A stretch of 5,319 nucleotides of DNA from an uncultured Eubacteriales bacterium (GCA_902495025.1 CABUWB010000154.1:1-5319), one strand, 5' to 3'; positions 1 through 5,319 are shown, counted from the stretch's first letter. The notes: a model not told the origin generated them from the sequence alone. Numbers and translations are program-made.

Positions 1-936
1 CAGTCAATCGGTGAGCCTGGTACACAGCTTACTATGAGAACATTCCATACAGGCGGTGTATCCGGTAACGACCTTACACAGGGTCTTCCTAGAGTTGAGG
101 AGCTTTTCGAGGCAAGAAAGCCAAAGGGCGTTGCTATTATTGCAGAGTTTGGCGGCAGACTTACCGTTACAGATACAAAGAAGAAGCGTGAGGTTGTGGT
201 TACCGCTGAAAACGGCGAAACCAAGGAATACCTTATACCTTACGGCTCCAGAATAAAGGTTATGAACGGTGATGTTATCGAGGCGGGCGACCCACTTACA
301 GAGGGTCCTATCAACCCACACGATATTCTCCGTATCAAGGGCATCAGAGGTGTGCAGGATTACCTTATCCAAGAGGTACAGCGTGTGTACAGACTTCAGG
401 GTGTTGATATCAACGATAAGCACATTGAGGTTATTGTACGTCAGATGCTCAAAAGAGTTAAGGTTGATGAAAACGGTGATACCGATTTCCTCCCAGGCAG
501 CTATGCTGACTGGCTTGATTTTGAGGATACCAATGCACAGATGGAGGCAGAGGGCAAGGAGCCTGCTACAGGCACAAGAACACTGCTCGGTATTACAAAG
601 GCTTCACTTGCAACTGACAGCTTCCTTTCTGCAGCGTCCTTCCAGGAAACTACAAGGGTGCTTACAGAGGCTGCTATCAAGGGTAAGGTTGACCCACTTA
701 TCGGTCTTAAGGAAAATGTTATTATCGGTAAGCTTATCCCTGCAGGTACAGGTATGAATACCTACAGAAAGATTGAGCTTAAGCTCGCTAAGGAGGCAGA
801 GCTTAAGGCTGCTGCAGAGGCTGAGGCTCAGGCTAAAGCAGAGGCAGAGGCTCAGGCTGCTGCCAAGGCGCAGGCGGAAAGCGTGGATGAAAACGCTGCC
901 GACTCTCCTGTTGCTGCCGATGTGACAGAGGAATAA
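1..936 (+). CDS. rpoC: DNA-directed RNA polymerase subunit beta', C-terminal part (5' truncated by window)
   Basis: This is the catalytic beta' subunit of RNA polymerase. The window opens in frame inside the trigger loop: QSIGEPGTQLTMRTFH aligns with E. coli RpoC 921-936, so the Met, Arg and His at bases 34-39 and 46-48 correspond to Met932, Arg933 and His936, which contact the incoming NTP. The chain continues directly into GLPRVEELFEARKPKG, so the large trigger-loop insertion (SI3) of enterobacterial RpoC is absent, as in Firmicutes. Further family landmarks are IRGVQDYLIQEVQRVYRLQGV, read as two blocks around bases 346-405, then HIEVIVRQM and ATDSFLSAASFQETTRVLTEAA. The conserved fold ends near GTGMNTYR (bases 751-768). 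After it comes a tail of about 50 residues rich in Ala, Glu, Gln and Lys, likely helical, ending in an acidic stretch. The gene stops with tandem TAA codons (934-939). The first ATG, at base 34, is internal and not a start. The identification is essentially certain. Confidence 0.98.
   Translation, partial: QSIGEPGTQLTMRTFHTGGVSGNDLTQGLPRVEELFEARKPKGVAIIAEFGGRLTVTDTKKKREVVVTAENGETKEYLIPYGSRIKVMNGDVIEAGDPLTEGPINPHDILRIKGIRGVQDYLIQEVQRVYRLQGVDINDKHIEVIVRQMLKRVKVDENGDTDFLPGSYADWLDFEDTNAQMEAEGKEPATGTRTLLGITKASLATDSFLSAASFQETTRVLTEAAIKGKVDPLIGLKENVIIGKLIPAGTGMNTYRKIELKLAKEAELKAAAEAEAQAKAEAEAQAAAKAQAESVDENAADSPVAADVTEE
814..861 (+). repeat. 24-nt tandem repeat coding an Ala/Glu/Gln octapeptide in the RpoC tail
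   Basis: Two adjacent 24-nt units (814-837 and 838-861) encode AEAEAQAK and AEAEAQAA. The nucleotide copies differ at only about four positions, and a degenerate third unit (AKAQAE) follows at 862-879. This suggests local slippage or duplication in the poorly constrained C-terminal extension of RpoC. The copy number may vary between strains (inference). Confidence 0.7.
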
Positions 937-949
937 TAAATTTAATTAT

Positions 950-990
950 AAAAGCTGATGCGGTCTTAATTGACTGTATCAGCTTTTTAT
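950..990 (+). terminator. Intrinsic terminator of rpoC
   Basis: The arms 951-965 (AAAGCTGATGCGGTC) and 972-986 (GACTGTATCAGCTTT) pair over 15 bp with two G-U wobbles and no mismatch. The loop is the six bases TTAATT, and a run of five T starts at 984. It lies 14 nt after the rpoC stop. The A-rich 5' flank could also let it terminate weakly on the opposite strand, but no gene there needs it. Confidence 0.92.
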
Positions 991-1012
991 ATTTAACATA
1001 AACCCCTTACAT

Positions 1013-1052
1013 TTAACCAAAGCTTTAGACAAAGTTGATTGTAGATTTTACA
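1013..1052 (+). promoter_or_regulatory. Possible PhoP-box-like hexamer array upstream of the phosphatase gene
   Basis: TT-initiated hexamers recur at roughly 11-nt steps: TTAACC (1013), TTTAGA (1024), TTGATT (1035) and TTTACA (1047). An outlying exact TTAACA lies at 993. Bacillus PhoP boxes are direct repeats of TT(A/C/T)A(C/T)A with a period near 11 nt, placed just upstream of the -10. If the -10 is TAAAAT (1062-1067), the array would sit at about -61 to -22, the expected PhoP position. The region is A/T-rich and the individual matches are partial, so chance is a real alternative. Confidence 0.3.
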
Positions 1053-1054
1053 AT
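1026..1054 (+). promoter_or_regulatory. Candidate sigma-A promoter for the phosphatase gene
   Basis: TAGACA (1026-1031, 5 of 6 to TTGACA) is followed after exactly 17 nt by TACAAT (1049-1054, 5 of 6 to TATAAT). Transcription would start near 1061, giving a leader of about 45 nt before the ATG. It lies downstream of the rpoC terminator, consistent with an independent transcript. A second possible -10, TAAAAT (1062-1067), has no good -35 and would fit an activator-dependent promoter. Confidence 0.5.
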
Positions 1055-1060
1055 GCATTG
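1038..1060. promoter_or_regulatory. Operator-like dyads overlapping the candidate -10
   Basis: ATTGTA (1038-1043) and TACAAT (1049-1054) form a perfect 6-bp inverted repeat with a 5-nt spacer. It is followed at 1051-1060 by the perfect 10-bp palindrome CAATGCATTG, which shares bases with it. Both cover the candidate -10 hexamer, where a repressor would act. I do not recognise the regulator. The hairpin is too short and A/T-rich to be a convincing RNA structure. Confidence 0.3.
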
Positions 1061-1106
1061 ATAAAATTCTAATGATAGAAATTTAATGCAGATAGGAGAT
1101 TAAAAA

Positions 1107-4100
1107 ATGAAAAAAAGCTTAAAAAAAGTAAGTGCATTTCTATTATCAATATCAATAGCAATGGTAAATATTCCTGCAGGTGCTGTTTTTGCAGCAGAAC
1201 AGGATATAACCTACACAAAGCCATATCTTATGACTGTTGACCCTGACAGCTCAATGGATATTTGCTGGCTGACATGCGGCAGCGGCGAAGGAAAGATTGA
1301 AATAGGCGAAAGTGCTGATTTGGGACAGACGGTTAAGGCAAAGGAATACAAGATAAAGGGTTTAAGAACGTCTGCATCGGCTGATGGATATGCTGACGAG
1401 CCTGCAAAAAATCCAGATTTAGCGGTATATCAGCAGATAGCGACGGTAACAGGCTTAAAGCCAAACACCACCTACTATTACAAGGCAACAACAAATGTAG
1501 GCGGCAAAACCGAAACAACAAAGACATACAGCTTTAAAACAGCTCCCGAAAAGGGCGGAGATTTTTCTTTTGCACTGCTTTCGGATTTACAGCTTAAGCA
1601 GGAAAGTCCTGCAACAGTAAAGCAGATTGGTCAGCAAAAGCCAGATTTTATTATATACGAGGGCGACTTTATTAACACGCCTTGGAAGGCGGGCGAGTGG
1701 TTTGATACTGAAAACTGCTTTATCAAGCCTGAGGAGGACGGAAAAACATGGTTTGAAATTATGCAGCAGGAGGATGACGGAGCCGAGCTGTTACAGTATA
1801 CTCCTATCTTTCCAACCCCGGGAAATCACGAAGTAGACGACCAGAGAGTATTTTTTGACAAGGAAAGAGCCGCAAATAATGACGATTGGTCGCTGTCGGT
1901 TTATATGCAGCTTTTCAGAACATATTATCCGGAGCAGCAGTATAATAAGGGCGGAAAGCACTGGTACAGTGTTGATTACGGCGATTTGCACATAAGCAAT
2001 ATTTCCTGTTTCCGCTGGCAGGACTGGGACGGCTTTGAGGCACCAGGCTGGGCAATGTTTGACGATATTTCAAAGAACAGCAAGCAGGTAAAATGGCTTG
2101 AAAACGACCTTGCAAATACTGATGCAAAGTATAAATGGGTAAATATGCACTGGCATATGCTCAACAGGGGTGATGATGGCTATTATCCTGTATCCGAGCC
2201 TGTAATTGAGGGCGAAAAGGCGGTATATCCTAATGGTGATTATGCCTACGACGTATTAAGACCTATATATGAAAAATATGATGTTGATGCCGTAAGCTTT
2301 GGTCATTCGCACGTTTATGAAAGATACCTTATAAACGGTGTCAACTATATTGAGGCGGCATCAATCGGCAATAATTACAGAAATGAGGATGACCCTTATC
2401 ATCCATCGGGAAATAAGCCTGTTATTGAAAAAAATGATGTACGCTCCTTTATGCTTGTTAACAAAACAGCTGTGGGAATGAAGGGAAGCGGTATTGCAGC
2501 AAGCGGAGCAGATAAGGGAAAGACCTTTGATGAATTCTATGTTGCAAAAAACGGTACAGACACTGCTGTTAAGAGCAGCGGCAAGATAAAGAATATTATA
2601 ATGATGATTCCTGACGGTCAGTCGGTAACGGATACAACGCTTGCCCGCTGGTACAAGGGCGGCGAGGCTTTAGCTGTTGATGAGCTGGCTTGCGGACTTG
2701 TGAGAACCTACTCGTCTGACGCACCAATTGCCGATTCTGCACCATCGGGTACGGCATACGCAACAGGTCATAAATCTCATACAGGCTTTGTAGGTGTTCT
2801 TCCAGATGAAAACACAATGCCTGGTATGTCGGCACTTCCCGATGAGGATAAAAGAAGACCTGTCGCATCAATCCTTGAGGCAGCGCAGCTTATAGGAAAA
2901 AGCACAGGACTTGTTGCAACCTCTGAAATAATGCACGCAACCCCTGCAGACTTTTCCGCTCACGACCCAAGCCGAAAAAATTATGACAGCCTTAGTGAGC
3001 AGGAGGTATATCAGGATATAGATGTTGTGCTTGGCGCAGGTGAATATTATCTGACCGAGGACGGCAGAAAAGATGGTGAAAACCTGGTTAATGCCTTAAA
3101 GGAAATGGGTTATGCCTATATTACAACTCCTGAGGAAATGAGAAACACCACAAGCAAAAAAATCTGGGGAATGTTTGCTCCCAAGGACCTTTCCTATGAA
3201 ATGGACAGAAACCCAGAGCAGCAGCCATCTCTTGCGGAAATGACACAAAAGGCTATTGATACCTTAAGTCAGAATGAAAACGGCTTCTTCCTGTTGGTTG
3301 AGGGCTCTAAGGTGGACTGGGCATCGCACGCAAATGACCCTGTAGGCATCATCTCTGATACCATTGCTTATGATGATGCCGTAAAGGTGGCTGTTGACTT
3401 TGCTAAAAAGGATGGAAATACCGTTGTAATTTCAGTAACTGACCATGGCAACGGCGGTATAACAATTGGCAACAAGGCAACCGATAATAATTACGATAAG
3501 CAAAAGCTTTCAGCCTTTATTGACCCACTTAAAAAGGCAAGCAGAACAGGCGAGGGAGTAGAAAAGCTCTTTAATGCCGATAAGAGCAATGTAACTGAGG
3601 TTATGGCTGAGTATTACGGCATAACTGACCTGACCGCAGAGGAAATTGAGGAAATTAAAAATACTGAGGCAGGCAAGATGAACTACACCGTAGGTCCTAT
3701 GATTTCAAAGAGAGCAAATATCGGCTGGACTACAAACGGACACACAGGCGAGGACGTACCTCTTTACATATATGCTCCCGATAACTGCAAAAAACTTAGC
3801 GGTGTTGTGGAGAACACGGCTGTTGCAGACTATATGGCTGAGCTGTTTGGTGTTGATTTGGCAGAAACTACAAGCAGACTGTTTGTTAAGGTGAGAGATG
3901 CTGCCGAGGCTAAGGGTGCCGAGGTTGTCTGGAATGACGAGGATAAAAATAACCCTGTTGTTGTAATAACAAAGGGCGACGAGCAGATTTTATTGCCTGT
4001 CAATAAAAACATAGCATTAGTAAATGGTGAGGAAATTAAGCTGGAGGGTGTAACCGTATATAATGGAAAGTATACCTACGCTCCACAGCAGGTAATTGAC

Positions 4101-4112
4101 TTAATAAAATAA
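1107..4112 (+). CDS. Exported bifunctional phosphatase: PAP-like metallophosphoesterase fused to PhoA-type alkaline phosphatase
   Basis: This appears to be a secreted phosphomonoesterase with two independent catalytic domains, probably releasing phosphate from organic esters outside the membrane. The start is set by AGGAG at 1094-1098, 8 nt before the ATG. Residues 1-29 are a signal peptide (KKSLKK, hydrophobic core, cleavage likely after VFA). Residues 34-148 are an FN3-like purple-acid-phosphatase N domain. Residues 152-480 are a calcineurin-type metallophosphoesterase with D160, GD187, GN240-H241-E, H348 and GH400-S-H402-VYER. Its motif I is DLQ and the PAP iron-binding Tyr position is N190, so it may not be 'purple'. 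After a linker of about 13 residues, 494-915 is an alkaline phosphatase with D503, D543-S544 (nucleophile), H610/T612, R623 (phosphate-binding), E732, D737, H741, D779-H780 and H879. H610 and W738 replace E. coli D153 and K328, as in several other bacterial enzymes. Residues 950-1001 resemble a Cu-amine-oxidase-N stalk domain. No LPXTG or transmembrane anchor is seen. The frame is unbroken and all key alkaline phosphatase residues are present, so both halves look functional. Substrates are not predictable. Confidence 0.93.
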   Translation: MKKSLKKVSAFLLSISIAMVNIPAGAVFAAEQDITYTKPYLMTVDPDSSMDICWLTCGSGEGKIEIGESADLGQTVKAKEYKIKGLRTSASADGYADEPAKNPDLAVYQQIATVTGLKPNTTYYYKATTNVGGKTETTKTYSFKTAPEKGGDFSFALLSDLQLKQESPATVKQIGQQKPDFIIYEGDFINTPWKAGEWFDTENCFIKPEEDGKTWFEIMQQEDDGAELLQYTPIFPTPGNHEVDDQRVFFDKERAANNDDWSLSVYMQLFRTYYPEQQYNKGGKHWYSVDYGDLHISNISCFRWQDWDGFEAPGWAMFDDISKNSKQVKWLENDLANTDAKYKWVNMHWHMLNRGDDGYYPVSEPVIEGEKAVYPNGDYAYDVLRPIYEKYDVDAVSFGHSHVYERYLINGVNYIEAASIGNNYRNEDDPYHPSGNKPVIEKNDVRSFMLVNKTAVGMKGSGIAASGADKGKTFDEFYVAKNGTDTAVKSSGKIKNIIMMIPDGQSVTDTTLARWYKGGEALAVDELACGLVRTYSSDAPIADSAPSGTAYATGHKSHTGFVGVLPDENTMPGMSALPDEDKRRPVASILEAAQLIGKSTGLVATSEIMHATPADFSAHDPSRKNYDSLSEQEVYQDIDVVLGAGEYYLTEDGRKDGENLVNALKEMGYAYITTPEEMRNTTSKKIWGMFAPKDLSYEMDRNPEQQPSLAEMTQKAIDTLSQNENGFFLLVEGSKVDWASHANDPVGIISDTIAYDDAVKVAVDFAKKDGNTVVISVTDHGNGGITIGNKATDNNYDKQKLSAFIDPLKKASRTGEGVEKLFNADKSNVTEVMAEYYGITDLTAEEIEEIKNTEAGKMNYTVGPMISKRANIGWTTNGHTGEDVPLYIYAPDNCKKLSGVVENTAVADYMAELFGVDLAETTSRLFVKVRDAAEAKGAEVVWNDEDKNNPVVVITKGDEQILLPVNKNIALVNGEEIKLEGVTVYNGKYTYAPQQVIDLIK

Positions 4113-4130
4113 TTTTAAATTACATCATTT

Positions 4131-4164
4131 AAAGCCTGTGCTGTAATGCAGCATGGGCTTTTTT
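4131..4164 (+). terminator. Intrinsic terminator after the double phosphatase
   Basis: The arms 4131-4143 (AAAGCCTGTGCTG) and 4149-4161 (CAGCATGGGCTTT) pair over 13 bp with two G-U wobbles. The loop is TAATG, and six T run from 4159 to 4164. It begins 18 nt after the stop codon and separates the phosphatase from the downstream membrane protein gene. Confidence 0.92.
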
Positions 4165-4221
4165 AAGCCGCATTTTATTTATTTCTAATTTTATTTTAAG
4201 AAAAGCCTGTTACTATATGCT

Positions 4222-4227
4222 TATAAA
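4222..4227 (+). promoter_or_regulatory. Weak -10 candidate for the cytochrome-like gene
   Basis: TATAAA matches 5 of 6 of the -10 consensus and lies after the upstream terminator. No good -35 is found 16-18 nt upstream; the nearest TT-rich block (TTTAAG, 4195-4200) is 21 nt away. The implied start near 4234 would put the ATG at 4233 outside the transcript, which agrees with translation from 4251. The region is very A/T-rich, so confidence is low. Confidence 0.3.
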
Positions 4228-4238
4228 CTATCATGAAA

Positions 4239-4244
4239 AGAGGG
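4239..4244 (+). promoter_or_regulatory. Ribosome binding site fixing the start at 4251
   Basis: AGAGGG ends 6 nt before the ATG at 4251. The in-frame ATG at 4233 lies 5' of this site and has no Shine-Dalgarno-like sequence of its own, so 4251 is the more likely start. Confidence 0.75.
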
Positions 4245-4250
4245 AAAAAT

Positions 4251-5069
4251 ATGAAAGGTAAATGCAAAATTGTACTTGATGTTATTATGCTGATTATGAT
4301 GCTCACCCTTTTTGACAAGCAGTTTATAAGCATGGCATATCATGAGATTGCTGGGCTTATACTGCTTGCCTTAATAATTGTGCATATTGCACTTAATATT
4401 AAAACCGCAGCAGCTATGTGCAAAAAGTTTTTAAGGGTACCGCCTGCTATAAAGGTAGGACTGGTGGTGGATATATTGCTGCTGGTATGCTTTGTGCTGC
4501 TTGGCGTAAGCGGCGTACTTATTTCGCATACCGTTCTTACGGGTATATCCTCGGATAATGTGATATTTAAGCAGCTGCACATGTTTGCAGGCGGTCTGTC
4601 GGTTATTCTGCTTGGCGTACATATAGGTCTGCATATCTGCCGTAAGCCCATGCCTGCCGCTGCAGCCATTGTGCTGTCGGTTGTTGTGCTGTGCGGCGGT
4701 GTGTACGGCGTTGTCAATTCAAGCGAGGTGCGCTGGCTGACTATGCCTGTCAGTATGGTCGGCGGTGACGGAGCAGCAAAGCCACCTGTACATGAGAAAA
4801 ATGCCGATAATATGCGTGGCGGAGCGCCTGCTGATAAAGGCGGTGAAGGTATGCATGGCGGAGCTGAAATTGGTGAAAACAGACATGGCGGCACACTACC
4901 CGACGGCGAGATAACCCACCAAAGCGGTAATGCCATGGGAAAGAACAGACAGCCTCTCTCACTCATTGAGAAAGTACAAAACGTCGTAATGTTCCTTGGT
5001 ATGATTTTGTCCTGCACTATGATTACCTATTGGATTGCTGTGAAAAAACACACTAAAAATGCCGATTGA
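4251..5069 (+). CDS. Six-helix membrane protein with duplicated DUF4405-like halves, probable diheme b-type cytochrome
   Basis: The 272-residue protein has predicted helices near 7-27, 30-50, 69-91, 111-129, 136-155 and 244-264. Lys/Arg clusters at 2-6, 51-68, 131-132 and 265-269 place both termini inside. Helices 1-2 and 3-4 look like two copies of one unit: an Asp at the start of the first helix (D10, D74), then a second helix with H31-X13-H45 (HEIAG...HIALN) or H110-X13-H124 (HMFAGG...HIGLH). This resembles DUF4405, described as a flavinylation-associated cytochrome. It also matches the H-X13-H spacing of cytochrome b helices B and D, where each His pairs across the two helices to hold one heme on each side of the membrane. 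The predicted outside loop, 156-240, is rich in Gly, His and Met, with MRGGA, MHGGA and RHGGT motifs and H181, H202, H212 and H223. No FMN-binding or ApbE-like partner is visible here. The role is probably transmembrane electron transfer (inference); the redox partner is unknown. A start at 4233 would add six residues but lacks a ribosome site. Confidence 0.85.
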   Translation: MKGKCKIVLDVIMLIMMLTLFDKQFISMAYHEIAGLILLALIIVHIALNIKTAAAMCKKFLRVPPAIKVGLVVDILLLVCFVLLGVSGVLISHTVLTGISSDNVIFKQLHMFAGGLSVILLGVHIGLHICRKPMPAAAAIVLSVVVLCGGVYGVVNSSEVRWLTMPVSMVGGDGAAKPPVHEKNADNMRGGAPADKGGEGMHGGAEIGENRHGGTLPDGEITHQSGNAMGKNRQPLSLIEKVQNVVMFLGMILSCTMITYWIAVKKHTKNAD

Positions 5070-5150
5070 AAAGGACGATTTTGGGGATAGGTATGATGGT
5101 TAAGTAAATTAATGTTTAGCAGTGTAAATTAACACCTCAACATTTCAATT

Positions 5151-5175
5151 GTAGGGGCGGCAATCTGCCGCCCGT
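5151..5175 (+). repeat. Left palindromic unit of the element
   Basis: GGGCGGCA (5155-5162) and TGCCGCCC (5166-5173) form an 8-bp G/C-rich hairpin with loop ATC. The unit starts GTAG and ends GT. The whole 25-nt unit matches the complement of 5248-5272 except for one base in the loop region (T versus C). Confidence 0.9.
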
Positions 5176-5201
5176 CAACCATTGTGGTTTGTTCTACATT
5201 C

Positions 5202-5222
5202 GGGCGGATTCCATATCCGCCC
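5202..5222 (+). repeat. Central hairpin of the element
   Basis: GGGCGGAT (5202-5209) pairs perfectly with ATCCGCCC (5215-5222) around the loop TCCAT. It shares GGGCGG with the outer units but has AT in place of CA, so it is a diverged third copy of the motif. The following TAATTTTA is moderately T-rich, so this hairpin might stop transcripts coming from the cytochrome-like gene. Confidence 0.85.
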
Positions 5223-5247
5223 TAATTTTAGCATATTATCATTGCTA

Positions 5248-5272
5248 ACGGGCGGCAGGTTGCCGCCCCTAC
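5248..5272 (-). repeat. Right palindromic unit of the element, inverted
   Basis: GGGCGGCA (5250-5257) pairs with TGCCGCCC (5261-5268) around loop GGT. Read on the minus strand, the unit is the near-identical partner of 5151-5175, so the two can also pair with each other to close a long stem over about 120 nt. Confidence 0.9.
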
Positions 5273-5319
5273 GGTAAATCCATACGTTATTGATTTGAAT
5301 GTTGGGTTGTTAATGTTAC

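Larger units (their letters stand above)
5124..5319. mobile_element. Palindromic MITE/REP-like intergenic element, right edge may be cut by window
   Basis: No gene is seen in 5070-5319. The core is two 25-nt units in inverted orientation (5151-5175 and the complement of 5248-5272), identical at 24 of 25 positions, with a related hairpin between them. Outside the core, 5124-5150 and the complement of 5289-5319 also match imperfectly: both begin GTAA, share ATTAAC, then CAACATT. This gives an outer inverted repeat of about 27-31 nt. There is no ORF, so it would be non-autonomous. Such G/C-rich palindromes, unlike their A/T-rich surroundings, are typical of dispersed repeats in Clostridia genomes (general recollection). 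Alternatives are a structured RNA or a complex terminator for the upstream gene. No target-site duplication can be defined because the right end meets the window edge. Confidence 0.6.

Noticed and set aside
4..423. 139-codon minus-strand frame opposite rpoC
   Set aside because: It is the antisense shadow of highly conserved rpoC, with no family resemblance of its own.
269..757. 162-codon + strand frame overlapping rpoC in another frame
   Set aside because: It is an out-of-frame reading of rpoC, with composition typical of a shifted frame and no ribosome binding site.
1094..1110. Riboswitch or attenuator in the leader of the phosphatase gene
   Set aside because: The predicted leader is only about 35-45 nt, A/T-rich, and has no stable structure or known aptamer signature.
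4233..4250. Upstream ATG as start of the membrane protein
   Set aside because: No Shine-Dalgarno precedes it. The AGAGGG at 4239-4244 lies downstream of it and is correctly spaced for the ATG at 4251.
4340..5017. 225-codon open frame on the minus strand opposite the membrane protein
   Set aside because: It is Pro/Ser/Thr-rich with no recognisable domain, lies antisense to a gene with a good ribosome site and coherent membrane topology, and is explained by that gene's base composition.
5151..5272. CRISPR array
   Set aside because: The repeats are inverted, only two are near-identical, the spacing is unequal, and there are no cas genes in the window.

Overview
The window looks like a chromosomal piece of a low-to-moderate GC Bacillota genome, most likely a gut-type Clostridia (Ruminococcaceae/Oscillospiraceae-like). 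This is inferred from the RpoC sequence, which has no large insertion in the trigger loop, from AGGAG-type ribosome binding sites, A/T-rich spacers with simple hairpin-plus-T-run terminators, and a Gram-positive-style signal peptide with a Cu-amine-oxidase-N-like 'stalk' C-terminus on the exported protein. I cannot name the species.

Layout, all on the + strand. (1) Bases 1-936 are the 3' part of rpoC, entering at the trigger loop and ending in an Ala/Glu/Gln/Lys-rich tail with a 24-nt internal tandem repeat; a strong intrinsic terminator follows at 950-990. (2) Bases 991-1106 are a regulatory spacer with a sigma-A-type promoter candidate, a dyad over its -10, and TTAACA-like hexamers at about 11-nt spacing that resemble a PhoP box. 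(3) Bases 1107-4112 encode a 1001-residue exported protein. It joins two unrelated phosphatases in one chain: an N-terminal FN3-like plus purple-acid-phosphatase-like metallophosphoesterase, and a C-terminal PhoA-type alkaline phosphatase with its full catalytic set, then a short stalk-like domain. A second clean terminator follows. (4) Bases 4251-5069 encode a six-helix membrane protein with two DUF4405-like halves. Each half carries an H-X13-H pair, the pattern of a diheme b-type cytochrome, and a Gly/His/Met-rich loop lies before the last helix. (5) Bases 5070-5319 are non-coding and hold a compact palindromic element: two near-identical 25-nt G/C-rich units in inverted orientation, a related third hairpin between them, and imperfect outer inverted repeats reaching the window edge. 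It looks like a MITE- or REP-like dispersed repeat.

The three genes are probably three separate transcription units, since terminators separate the first two gaps. The exported double phosphatase fits extracellular phosphate scavenging, and the upstream hexamers hint at phosphate-starvation control. The cytochrome-like protein has no visible functional link to the phosphatase. The most unusual items are the double-phosphatase fusion, the diheme-like DUF4405 duplication with its Gly/His loop, and the multi-hairpin element at the right end.
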